From an uncultured Oscillospiraceae bacterium (GTDB lineage Bacteria; Bacillota; Clostridia; Oscillospirales; Oscillospiraceae), in the NCBI GenBank assembly GCA_934565615.1, contig CAKTIH010000132.1, forward strand, positions 1-5,546: DNA of 5,546 bases, given 5' to 3'. The notes beneath the pieces are model-generated. The model saw only the letters and a list, made by a program, of their open reading frames with translations, did not search any database and was not told the DNA's origin. Shown in pieces: positions 1-4,705 of this stretch. Made by a program: the position numbers and the translations under genes. Position 1 is the stretch's first letter. Every line of letters begins with the position of its first letter.

Positions 1-258
1 CGTATATACGCTCTTGTCCGCGCCGGGGACATCATCCCCGCACGCGCTATACAGGACGCCTGCTGCCACATCATTTACAAGATGTGCTCCGGGCAGGGGA
101 ACATGTACGCCATGATAAAGGAGATCCTCCGCCTGCGCGGAGCACCGGATATCGGCAGCGTGCGCGCGCCGCTCTATCCGCTCCAGCCGGGCGACGAGGC
201 CATCGCCGCCGCCTGCGCCGCAGATATCGATGCCGCGCTAACGAAGTTCTGCGGCTGA
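1..258 (+). CDS. DapA/NanA-family aldolase, C-terminal part (5' end outside window)
   Basis: Frame 1 is open from the window edge to a TGA at 256-258 and gives the last 85 residues of a protein. The stretch GNMYAMIKEILRLRGAPDIGSVRAPLYPL fits the C-terminal helical region of the dihydrodipicolinate synthase / N-acetylneuraminate lyase superfamily, where a Y-x-x-x-K-x-x-L-x-L-x-G segment is followed by an R-x-P-L-x-P-L motif. These are cytosolic class I aldolases that form a Schiff base with pyruvate. The catalytic lysine and the barrel lie upstream, outside the window, so the substrate cannot be decided. The RAPLYPL ending and short tail look closer to the lyase-like and catabolic branch than to biosynthetic DapA, but that is an impression. 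A hairpin 25 bases after the stop suggests it is the last gene of its transcript. Confidence 0.72.
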   Translation, partial: RIYALVRAGDIIPARAIQDACCHIIYKMCSGQGNMYAMIKEILRLRGAPDIGSVRAPLYPLQPGDEAIAAACAADIDAALTKFCG

Positions 259-283
259 GGGAACAATACGGATACAGTATAAA

Positions 284-309
284 AAGAGCGCTCCATACGG
301 AGCGCTCTT
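284..309 (+). terminator. Intrinsic terminator-like hairpin after the aldolase gene
   Basis: AAGAGCGCTCC (284-294) pairs perfectly with GGAGCGCTCTT (299-309) around the four-base loop ATAC. The 11-bp GC-rich stem lies 25 bases past the stop codon. The following bases (GACTTGTATATTTT) are only partly T-rich, so release efficiency is uncertain. Confidence 0.68.
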
Positions 310-323
310 GACTTGTATATTTT

Positions 324-345
324 GGCTCTATGTCAATAGTTGGGG
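324..345 (+). repeat. Solitary insertion-sequence-end-like sequence
   Basis: GGCTCTATGTCAATAGTTGG (324-343, followed by GG) resembles, from memory, the terminal inverted repeats of ISL3-like elements in Firmicutes, which often begin GGCTCT-x-x-GTCAA. No matching inverted copy is seen in the rest of the window and no transposase is encoded. If the resemblance is right, this is a solo end or decayed remnant. The eight bases before it (TATATTTT) were not found again beyond the interval as a target duplication. Confidence 0.35.
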
Positions 346-370
346 GAGAGCAAAATGAAAAGTGGCAGTG

Positions 371-398
371 AGGCGTGGACGGCTTGCCGTACACGCTT
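371..398. repeat. Imperfect palindrome inside the putative element remnant
   Basis: GCGTG-G-ACGGC (373-383) faces GCCGT-A-CACGC (386-396), giving ten Watson-Crick pairs broken by one G/A mismatch. It can extend outward by a G-T and an A-T pair to 371-398. It lies about 25 bases inside the IS-end-like sequence and is followed by TTTT on the plus strand. It could be a subterminal hairpin of a mobile element or a weak terminator. Confidence 0.4.
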
Positions 399-514
399 TT
401 GCTGTATAGTAAAATAGCCGCTTGAGAGTTTAGAGTTTTTTATTTTTGAGAATCGCAGTATTTTCATACGACAAGTGTGCTTACCACACTTCAAGCTGCG
501 CATAAAATGGCTTT

Positions 515-540
515 GTCGCGGTTCAAGTCCGCAACTCTGC
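515..540 (+). pseudogene. tRNA 3'-half-like fragment (T arm plus acceptor strand)
   Basis: The segment contains a T-arm-like unit: GCGG (518-521), loop TTCAAGT fitting TTCRANY, then CCGC (529-532). An acceptor-strand-like ACTCTGC follows. Aligned to the 3' half of the neighbouring tRNA-Val (complement of 661-687), it matches at 23 of 27 columns with one gap, but lies on the opposite strand. GCAG at 455-458 could pair with CTGC at 537-540, and a 7-bp hairpin sits between them at a plausible anticodon-arm place. However, a 7-base loop there would lack the invariant U33 and no good D arm is seen. I read it as a decayed tRNA or a tRNA-derived fragment, not a working tRNA. Confidence 0.35.
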
Positions 541-607
541 GTAAAAACGGCGTTTGTCATCAATGGAAAAACAAAAAAATTTCCGAGCTGAAAAAGCCCG
601 AAAAGCC

Positions 608-640
608 TTGATGACACTGCATTTGGAGCAGTGTCATCAA
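608..640 (-). terminator. Probable terminator of the tRNA-Val transcript
   Basis: TTGATGACACTGC (608-620) is perfectly complementary to GCAGTGTCATCAA (628-640), leaving a seven-base loop. On the minus strand it lies 16 bases after the CCA end of tRNA-Val and is followed by GGCTTTTCGGGCTTTTTC, which is T-rich but interrupted. Position and stem strength support termination of tRNA-Val. On the plus strand no transcript that would need it is evident. The stem arm also has a third copy at 555-563, so an alternative fold exists. Confidence 0.55.
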
Positions 641-656
641 AATTGGCTGACCATGA

Positions 657-733
657 TGGTGGAGAGTGGCGGACTCGAACCGTCGACCTTCCGCGTGTGA
701 GGCGGACGCTCTAACCAGCTGAGCTAACCCTCC
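657..733 (-). tRNA. tRNA-Val (anticodon CAC)
   Basis: On the minus strand this 77-base gene folds as a full cloverleaf. The acceptor is GGAGGGT/ACTCTCC with one G-T pair. The D stem is GCTC/GAGC. The anticodon stem is TCCGC/GCGGA with loop CTCACAC, giving anticodon CAC, which reads GTG (valine). The variable loop is AGGTC. The T arm GACGG-TTCGAGT-CCGCC has one A-C mismatch in the stem. The 3' CCA is encoded (657-659). It is divergent from the Met/Glu tRNA unit and has its own promoter and terminator hairpin. Confidence 0.96.
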
Positions 734-745
734 AAAAGCTTTTCT

Positions 746-774
746 ATAATAACATAAGCGTCAGCGGATTTCAA
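746..774 (-). promoter_or_regulatory. Sigma-70/A-type promoter of tRNA-Val
   Basis: On the minus strand, TTGAAA (769-774) and TATTAT (746-751) are separated by 17 bases. The -10 box ends 12 bases before the tRNA, leaving a leader of a few bases to be removed by RNase P. Confidence 0.7.
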
Positions 775-835
775 GAGCAAGTTTTTCGTTTGCTCCAAAA
801 ATTTGAAAAAAGCGGAAGAAAATCTAAAATTATTG

Positions 836-864
836 TTGACAAGCGTGGTTCATTCTGGTACAAT
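836..864 (+). promoter_or_regulatory. Strong sigma-70/A-type promoter of the tRNA-Met/tRNA-Glu unit
   Basis: Consensus TTGACA (836-841) and near-consensus TACAAT (859-864) have the ideal 17-base spacer. They end 26 bases before tRNA-Met. The short leader holds a small CTGTT/AACAG hairpin (872-886). It is the best promoter in the window, as expected for stable RNA genes. Confidence 0.85.
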
Positions 865-890
865 TCGTATGCTGTTCAGAAAACAGAAAT

Positions 891-967
891 GGCGGCATAG
901 CTCAGTTGGCTAGAGCATGCGGTTCATACCCGCAGTGTCCCCGGTTCGAATCCAGGTGCCGCTACCA
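891..967 (+). tRNA. tRNA-Met, elongator type (anticodon CAT)
   Basis: The 77-base cloverleaf has acceptor GGCGGCA/TGCCGCT with a terminal G-T pair, D stem GCTC/GAGC, and anticodon stem TGCGG/CCGCA with loop TTCATAC (anticodon CAT). The T arm CCCGG-TTCGAAT-CCAGG has one C-A mismatch, and CCA is encoded. The paired first position and the lack of three consecutive G-C pairs next to the anticodon loop argue against the initiator. The body resembles Firmicute elongator tRNA-Met more than the tRNA-Ile whose C34 is modified to lysidine, although that one also shows CAT. Confidence 0.92.
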
Positions 968-968
968 A

Positions 969-998
969 AAAAGGCGCAGCCTTTTGACTGCGCCTTTT
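969..998 (+). terminator. Terminator-like hairpin between tRNA-Met and tRNA-Glu
   Basis: AAAAGGCGCAG (969-979) pairs perfectly with CTGCGCCTTTT (988-998) around an eight-base loop. It starts one base after the CCA of tRNA-Met and ends four bases before tRNA-Glu. With its A-tract and T-tract it has intrinsic-terminator form in both directions. No separate promoter for tRNA-Glu is visible, so it may be leaky, or may act as a processing or stability element in a two-tRNA transcript. Confidence 0.6.
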
Positions 999-1002
999 AT
1001 AT

Positions 1003-1077
1003 GGCCCGTTGGTCAAGTGGTTAAGACACCGCCCTTTCACGGCGGTAACATGGGTTCGAGTCCCGTACGGGTCACCA
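1003..1077 (+). tRNA. tRNA-Glu (anticodon TTC)
   Basis: The 75-base cloverleaf has acceptor GGCCCGT/ACGGGTC with one G-T pair, and D stem GGTC/AGAC, which closes with a wobble pair. The anticodon stem is CCGCC/GGCGG with loop CTTTCAC, giving anticodon TTC (glutamate GAA/GAG). The T arm is ATGGG-TTCGAGT-CCCGT, and CCA is encoded. It lies 35 bases after tRNA-Met and most likely shares its promoter at 836-864. Confidence 0.96.
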
Positions 1078-1082
1078 AAAAT

Positions 1083-1120
1083 AACCGCCGCATCTCAGCT
1101 CATGCCGAGATGCGGCGGTT
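1083..1120. terminator. Strong bidirectional terminator between converging units
   Basis: AACCGCCGCATCTC (1083-1096) is perfectly complementary to GAGATGCGGCGGTT (1107-1120), with a ten-base loop. The plus strand continues TTTCTTTAACTT, ending the tRNA-Met/Glu unit six bases after CCA. The minus strand continues ATTTTTGG, ending the rsmG operon 27 bases after its stop codon. Confidence 0.9.
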
Positions 1121-1147
1121 TCTTTAACTTATATTCTTATCCGCTTC

Positions 1148-1864
1148 TTACAGCGCTGCCTTTTTTATCTGTGCCCAGCGGCGGGGATATTTTGCCGGGG
1201 TATCTGAGACCTTGCGGATGATGACTGCGCTGTGGACGATGTCCGTGCCGGGAACACGGTAATCTGTCCGCTTCTCGACGCTGCCGCCCAAAAGGCGTAT
1301 CGCGTTTGCGGCCTCTTTAAGCTCCGCGTCAAGCTCCGGGCCTTTCATGGCAATGAAGGCTCCGCCGCGCTTTACATAGGGCAGGCACAGCTCGCACAGC
1401 AGGTTCAGCCTCGCGACCGCGCGGGACACGGCATAGTCAAAGCCCTGCCGGTACCCGTCCGGTATCTCCTCCGCCCGCGCGTGGACGCACTCAACATCGT
1501 CAAAGCCGAGCTTTGCGCAGGTGTCGCGCAGAAAGCCGATACGCTTATCGAGACTGTCGAGCAGCGTAAGCTGCATTTCGGGACAGGCAATCTTCAGCGC
1601 AAGGCCGGGAAAGCCCGCGCCGGTGCCGACGTCTATCACGTGCTTCTCCGCAAAGTCCTCAATGCCGAGGAGCGCAGCGCAGTCAAGAAAGTGCAGGCGT
1701 GCCACGTCCTCCTCGCCTGAGATGGCGGTGAGGTTTATGACCTTGTTCGTCTCTTCAAGGTTTTCATAGTATATACGGTAGCGCTCCGCGGCTCCGGCGT
1801 CAAGCTCAAGGCCGAGCTCGTCAAAGCCGCCGCGCAGAATTTCTTCAAGCATAGTCTCTCTCAT
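1148..1864 (-). CDS. rsmG: 16S rRNA (guanine-N7) methyltransferase RsmG (GidB)
   Basis: The 238-residue protein matches RsmG, which methylates N7 of a guanine in the 530 loop of 16S rRNA (G527 in E. coli numbering) with S-adenosylmethionine. Visible landmarks are INLTAI (43-48), HFLD (58-61), the AdoMet-binding loop DVGTGAGFPG (78-87), LLDSLDKR (101-108), HARAEE (128-133), AVSRAVARL (145-153), the KG of motif AMKG (172-175) and the C-terminal YPRR (226-229). Length is normal for the family. The tail YPRRWAQIKKAAL departs from the more usual YPR-K/R-x-G-x-P form. The ATG at 1862-1864 overlaps the TGA of the upstream hydrolase (ATGA), so translation is probably coupled. A second in-frame ATG four codons later has GAGAGA just upstream and could be the true start. 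It is the last gene of a three-gene minus-strand operon and is followed by a strong terminator. Confidence 0.96.
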   Translation of the reverse strand: MRETMLEEILRGGFDELGLELDAGAAERYRIYYENLEETNKVINLTAISGEEDVARLHFLDCAALLGIEDFAEKHVIDVGTGAGFPGLALKIACPEMQLTLLDSLDKRIGFLRDTCAKLGFDDVECVHARAEEIPDGYRQGFDYAVSRAVARLNLLCELCLPYVKRGGAFIAMKGPELDAELKEAANAIRLLGGSVEKRTDYRVPGTDIVHSAVIIRKVSDTPAKYPRRWAQIKKAAL

Positions 1865-2706
1865 TTATAAAAATTGTGGTGGCCGATCGTTTCGACAAGC
1901 TCCAGCGAGGAATCAAACCAGCCGCTGCCGAAATCCGGGTTCACGAAATACAGGCAGTCTCCCACGGTACTATAGCCCTCAAGGCAGAGATAGGCCGCAA
2001 TAGTTGCCTGTTCGGTCGGCTCCTGAAAAATGCCGCCGGTGGATATCGGCTCAAACTGCACGGTGTGCTCCGTGTCGTATATTACTTCAAATATCGTGTC
2101 GGGAAAATCTGGGGAGTTCAGCCGGTTCATGACGACGTTGCCGACGCCTATCTGCCCGGCGAGCGGCTCAAATTTCGCCTCGGCGTTGATTATCTGCGGC
2201 AGCCAGTACAGCAGCTCGGCGTCATAATTGAGCTCATAGTAATTCGGCCCGCCGGATATGACGGAGAGCTTATCTGTCGAAAGCTTCAGCCGGTCGCGTT
2301 TCGCGGAGACGCTGATCTCAATGCCGAAGGGCCGCTCGATGGCGTCACTCGGCAGATAGAGCACATCGCCCTTGACGAGCCAGCCGTCAGGCGCGTAGAT
2401 GTATCTACCGTCCGCTTCAAAGTACCCGCTGCCCTTGAGCCCGGTAAGCACCGCGCCGGGGACGGAGAGCGTCAGCGTGCCGTTATCCTCCGACCAGCTC
2501 ATGCTCAGCCCCGCCGCGGCGCATACCGCTTCGGGCGGGAGGAACACAGCCTCACCGGATAGATACGCGCGCGCCGATAGCAGCCCGTCTATATACACCG
2601 GCATGGACTGCGCGTCCCCGCCGTCCGCCGCCGCGGCAAGGCCGGGGCAGAGCAGGCAGAATGCCAGCAGCAGGACGAGCGCGCGGCGAAGCGCGGGCTT
2701 ACGCAT
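1861..2706 (-). CDS. Secreted SleB-family cell wall hydrolase (spore cortex-lytic type)
   Basis: The 281-residue protein starts with a signal peptide: basic RKPALRR, hydrophobic ALVLLLAFCLLCPGLAAAA to about residue 27, with a likely cut after an Ala-x-Ala. Residues 36-150 (VYIDG, AVFLPPEAV, GTLTLSV, VLYLPSDAIERPFG) look like the copper-amine-oxidase-N-terminal-like beta repeats common in Clostridia surface proteins. Residues 160-281 match the SleB/CwlJ hydrolase domain: INAEA (173-177) with the presumed catalytic E176, VGNVVMNRLNSPDFPDTI (188-205), QFEP (217-220), LYFVNP (252-257) and the terminal IGHHNFYK. SleB enzymes are lytic transglycosylases that degrade muramic-lactam-containing spore cortex at germination, but family members also act on vegetative walls, so the exact role is open. 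No YpeB partner is in view. Its start overlaps the end of the TSCPD gene by 8 bases and its stop overlaps the rsmG start by 4. Confidence 0.9.
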   Translation of the reverse strand: MRKPALRRALVLLLAFCLLCPGLAAAADGGDAQSMPVYIDGLLSARAYLSGEAVFLPPEAVCAAAGLSMSWSEDNGTLTLSVPGAVLTGLKGSGYFEADGRYIYAPDGWLVKGDVLYLPSDAIERPFGIEISVSAKRDRLKLSTDKLSVISGGPNYYELNYDAELLYWLPQIINAEAKFEPLAGQIGVGNVVMNRLNSPDFPDTIFEVIYDTEHTVQFEPISTGGIFQEPTEQATIAAYLCLEGYSTVGDCLYFVNPDFGSGWFDSSLELVETIGHHNFYK

Positions 2707-2947
2707 TCTTATACTGCTTGAGAGCCTGCGCGATCTGGTCTGGGCAGGAGGTCGCCTTGAAGCCGCAGCGGATGCCCTCCATACGGCTGATGGCCTCGTC
2801 CACGTCCATGCCCTTGAGGAGACTGGAAATGCCCTGAAGGTTACCCGAGCAGCCGCCCGTTACCTTGACGGATTCGATTTTCCCGTCCTCGACATCAATG
2901 TCCATAAGCTGGGAGCATACTCCCTTGGGTCTGTATGTGATCTTCAT
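2699..2947 (-). CDS. Small TSCPD-domain protein (TIGR03905-like)
   Basis: The 82-residue protein has the TSCPD motif at 66-70 and cysteines at 11, 33, 61 and 68, in the contexts GVCS, GGCSGN, GIRCG and TSCPD. This is the layout of the small stand-alone TSCPD family, related to the C-terminal domain of vitamin-B12-dependent ribonucleotide reductase. Its function is unknown. The four cysteines suggest metal binding or redox chemistry, which is inference. The start is well supported: AGGAG (complement of 2956-2960) lies 8 bases before the ATG, with a 17-bp-spaced promoter behind it. It heads the operon with the SleB-like hydrolase and rsmG, overlapping the hydrolase start by 8 bases (ATGCGTAA). 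Confidence 0.9.
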   Translation of the reverse strand: MKITYRPKGVCSQLMDIDVEDGKIESVKVTGGCSGNLQGISSLLKGMDVDEAISRMEGIRCGFKATSCPDQIAQALKQYKNA

Positions 2948-2980
2948 AATCGAAACTCCTATCTATATAGTAGTGACCCA

Positions 2981-3009
2981 ACTATACCATGCCGGTTGTC
3001 CTTTTTCAA
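2981..3009 (-). promoter_or_regulatory. Sigma-70/A-type promoter of the TSCPD-sleB-rsmG operon
   Basis: On the minus strand TTGAAA (3004-3009) and TATAGT (2981-2986) are spaced by 17 bases. The expected start of RNA is about 25-30 bases before the TSCPD ATG. It looks like a housekeeping promoter, although the second gene is of a spore-lytic type. Confidence 0.68.
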
Positions 3010-3026
3010 GTATACCTCCCTCCACT

Positions 3027-3056
3027 GAGATATTTCCTCACCGGCGGGCATATCTA
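3027..3056 (+). promoter_or_regulatory. Possible sigma-E-type sporulation promoter of spoIIP
   Basis: GAGATATT (3027-3034) matches six of eight bases of the sigma-E -35 form GKMATATT. After a 14-base spacer, CATATCTA (3049-3056) shares the CATA start of the -10 form CATACAAT. spoIIP is a sigma-E gene in Bacillus, so the type fits. The -10 match is only partial. RNA would start near 3062-3064, right at the first ATG. Confidence 0.35.
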
Positions 3057-3061
3057 TCTAT

Positions 3062-4195
3062 ATGAAATACTGTAAGAGGGCGGGTGATAGATTGCGCAGG
3101 GTCAACAAGCTTATCATAAGCGGGCTGACGACAATGGGACTATATTTCCTCTCGGCGAGCGGGATATACGCGAGCCTTGAAAACCGGCTCGGGTTCGATG
3201 CCGCGCCGAAAAGAATGAGAAACGTCACCGTGGTCGAGGCTGCGGCTCCGACAATAACGCCCGCGCCGGTGCCTGCCGCGGCGCCGCTCTCCGCGCACAT
3301 TGAGTCCGAACCGGAGACGGAGCCGGCGGCGGAGACAGCCACGCCTGTATCGGAGCCGCCGCAGCCCGGTATGGAGACCGTGCTCATAAGCGACAACGGA
3401 GAGACGGTTTTAGAGACGACGATAAGCGGCGGGCTCAGCATAAAGAACGAGACGCAGTATTGGGTCGACGCGGCGCAGATAATCGAGAACGGCCCGGAGC
3501 TCACGCTCTCTGAGGGCGAGCCGCAGATACTCATAATCCACACCCATTCGAGCGAGGCTTATACTCAGGCGGGGCTCGACCATTATGAGGCGAGCGACAC
3601 GAACCGAACCGAGGACACAAATTATAACATTGTGCGCATAGGCGATGAGCTGACAGATATCCTCACCGGCGCGGGGCTGAACGTGATCCACGACCGCGGC
3701 ATATATGATTACCCGAGCTACACCGGCTCATATAACCGCTCGGGCGCGGCCATCGCGCAGTACCTTGAAAGCTACCCGAGCATAAGGATAGTGCTCGATA
3801 TCCACCGCGACGCGCTGGGCTCTGACGGCGTGGTGTACAAGACCATGGCGGAGGAACAGGGCGTGTGCGCAAGCCAGATAATGCTCCTCGTCGGCACGGA
3901 TGAGAGCGGGCTTGAACACCCGGACTGGCGGCGGAATCTCGCGCTTGCGATGTATATGCAGAACGCCGTCACTCAGGCAAACCCGACACTGATGCGCCCG
4001 GTCGACCTTGTGCGCCAGCGCTATAACCAGCACCTGAGCACGGGCTCACTTATCGTAGAGGTCGGCAGCAGCGGCAATACATTGCAGGAAGCCCTCGCTG
4101 CGATAAGGCTTTTCGGCAATGCCGTCGCCCCGGCGCTGTGCGAGCTAGTCGATGTGGGGGAGCCGACGGAATCCGTGGAAGAAGCGGCGGAATAA
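3062..4195 (+). CDS. spoIIP: Stage II sporulation protein P (SpoIIP)
   Basis: The 377-residue protein has one N-terminal membrane segment (about residues 16-39). A low-complexity linker rich in Ala, Pro, Glu and Thr follows (about 59-105), then a SpoIIP catalytic domain (about 150-365). Diagnostic motifs are IIHTHSSEAYT (158-168), DTNYNIVRIGDEL, LDIHRDA (245-251) and NQHLSTGSLIVEVGSSGNT (322-340). H160, E165 and H248 are candidate zinc ligands and E333 a candidate catalytic glutamate by family comparison. SpoIIP is a mother-cell peptidoglycan amidase/endopeptidase that works with SpoIID and SpoIIM during forespore engulfment. The ATG at 3062 has no good SD. A TTG at 3092 (367 residues) has GGGTGAT at an ideal distance and may be the true start. 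The gene is divergent from the TSCPD operon. No clear terminator follows. Confidence 0.95.
   Translation: MKYCKRAGDRLRRVNKLIISGLTTMGLYFLSASGIYASLENRLGFDAAPKRMRNVTVVEAAAPTITPAPVPAAAPLSAHIESEPETEPAAETATPVSEPPQPGMETVLISDNGETVLETTISGGLSIKNETQYWVDAAQIIENGPELTLSEGEPQILIIHTHSSEAYTQAGLDHYEASDTNRTEDTNYNIVRIGDELTDILTGAGLNVIHDRGIYDYPSYTGSYNRSGAAIAQYLESYPSIRIVLDIHRDALGSDGVVYKTMAEEQGVCASQIMLLVGTDESGLEHPDWRRNLALAMYMQNAVTQANPTLMRPVDLVRQRYNQHLSTGSLIVEVGSSGNTLQEALAAIRLFGNAVAPALCELVDVGEPTESVEEAAE
3080..3088 (+). promoter_or_regulatory. Ribosome binding site favouring a TTG start for spoIIP
   Basis: GCGGGTGAT matches seven of nine bases of GGAGGTGAT, the complement of the 16S rRNA tail, and its GG ends 7 bases before the in-frame TTG at 3092-3094. 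The ATG at 3062 has only weak upstream purines and would sit at the start of a transcript made from the sigma-E-like promoter. Both points favour TTG. Confidence 0.45.
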
Positions 4196-4224
4196 AAAAA
4201 TCGAAAAATTTTTTATTTTACCCC

Positions 4225-4253
4225 TTTACAAATCTGAGATGGTGTGCTATATT
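4225..4253 (+). promoter_or_regulatory. Sigma-70/A-type promoter of perR
   Basis: TTTACA (4225-4230) and TATATT (4248-4253) are separated by 17 bases. The expected start of RNA near 4260 puts the Per-box-like operator at +1 and just downstream. The leader to the ATG is about 40 bases. Confidence 0.75.
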
Positions 4254-4261
4254 AATTTCAG

Positions 4262-4276
4262 TAATAAGAATTATTA
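4262..4276. promoter_or_regulatory. Per-box-like operator upstream of perR
   Basis: TAATAAGAATTATTA is a 15-base 7-1-7 inverted repeat with six of seven mirrored pairs. It agrees with the Bacillus Per box TTATAATNATTATAA at 11 of 14 informative positions. It begins 8 bases after the -10 box, a position where bound PerR would block the start of transcription, consistent with autoregulation. The local AT richness lowers certainty. Confidence 0.6.
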
Positions 4277-4298
4277 TTGATTTGAGAGGAGGAACAGC

Positions 4299-4700
4299 AT
4301 GGAGACCGTGAGGAAGAAGAGCCGCAAGCGTGAGGCGATGCTTGCCGCCCTGCGCGCGACGACCGAGCACCCGACGGCGGAAATGCTGTATAACGCTCTC
4401 AAACCGGAGTACCCGGAGCTGAGCCTCGGCACGGTGTACAGGAATCTGTCAGTGCTGGCGGAGGAGGGCCTGGTCGTGAGCGTCGCCCATGTGAACGGGC
4501 AGGAGCGGTACGATGCAAGGGTCGAGCCGCACACGCACTTTATATGCCGCCGCTGCTCCCGGGTCATCGACCTGCTCGAGCTTGAGGACGCGATAGGCGG
4601 AATGTACGGCGAGATCGAGCGCCGCTTCGGCTGCCTGCCAGAGAGCCACACGCTGACGGTCAGCGGCCTGTGCCCCAACTGCCGCGCCGCGGCTGAATAG
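4299..4700 (+). CDS. perR: PerR-like peroxide-sensing repressor (Fur family)
   Basis: The 133-residue protein is a Fur-family metal-dependent repressor. The winged-helix part includes HPTAEMLY (24-31) and the recognition helix LSLGTVYRNL (41-50). The sensing-metal ligands of Bacillus PerR (H37, D85, H91, H93, D104) correspond to H24, D72 (RYD), H78, H80 and D91. The structural zinc cysteines are C83/C86 and C125/C128. The aspartate at D72 and the rubrerythrin/rubredoxin neighbours favour PerR over Fur or Zur. In PerR with iron bound, peroxide oxidises the metal-ligand histidines and repression is lost. The N-terminus is about 13 residues shorter than Bacillus PerR but keeps the first helix. 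AGGAGG ends 6 bases before the ATG. It has its own promoter and a Per-box-like operator, and is followed after 80 bases by rubrerythrin. Confidence 0.9.
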   Translation: METVRKKSRKREAMLAALRATTEHPTAEMLYNALKPEYPELSLGTVYRNLSVLAEEGLVVSVAHVNGQERYDARVEPHTHFICRRCSRVIDLLELEDAIGGMYGEIERRFGCLPESHTLTVSGLCPNCRAAAE

Positions 4701-4705
4701 TTTGC

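Larger units (their letters stand above)
310..656. other. Gene-poor interval with repeat-derived and tRNA-like debris
   Basis: This stretch of about 350 bases between the aldolase terminator and tRNA-Val has no credible protein gene. It is more AT-rich than the coding DNA. It holds an IS-end-like sequence (324-345), an imperfect palindrome (371-398), a hairpin with AAGTGTG (473-479) against CACACTT (485-491), a tRNA 3'-half-like segment (515-540), and a 13-bp hairpin (608-640). A minus-strand open frame (333-617) runs through all of these without recognisable domains and is treated as spurious. The mix suggests remains of a mobile or repeated element beside a tRNA gene, which is a common insertion neighbourhood. 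Confidence 0.5.

Noticed and set aside
333..617. 94-residue minus-strand open frame across the gene-poor interval
   Set aside because: It runs through the IS-end-like sequence, the palindrome and the tRNA-like fragment, has no recognisable domain, and its ribosome site is not convincing. The underlying DNA is better explained as repeat and RNA-like debris.
775..795. GAGCAA/TTGCTC hairpin between the divergent tRNA promoters
   Set aside because: It has only six pairs with a nine-base loop in AT-rich DNA, and no role is suggested by position.
906..1221. Two short plus-strand open frames over the tRNA-Met/tRNA-Glu region
   Set aside because: They translate through clear tRNA genes and terminators.
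1232..1720. 162-residue plus-strand open frame antisense to rsmG
   Set aside because: The rsmG reading has all family motifs. The antisense frame has no recognisable features.
1876..2562. 228-residue plus-strand open frame antisense to the SleB-like hydrolase
   Set aside because: It is a shadow of a well-supported GC-rich gene on the other strand and has no domain of its own.
4191..4217. AT-only inverted repeat after spoIIP as a terminator
   Set aside because: AATAAAAAA and TTTTTTATT can pair, but the stem has no G-C pairs and would be too weak. A-rich and T-rich runs here are as likely to be background composition.
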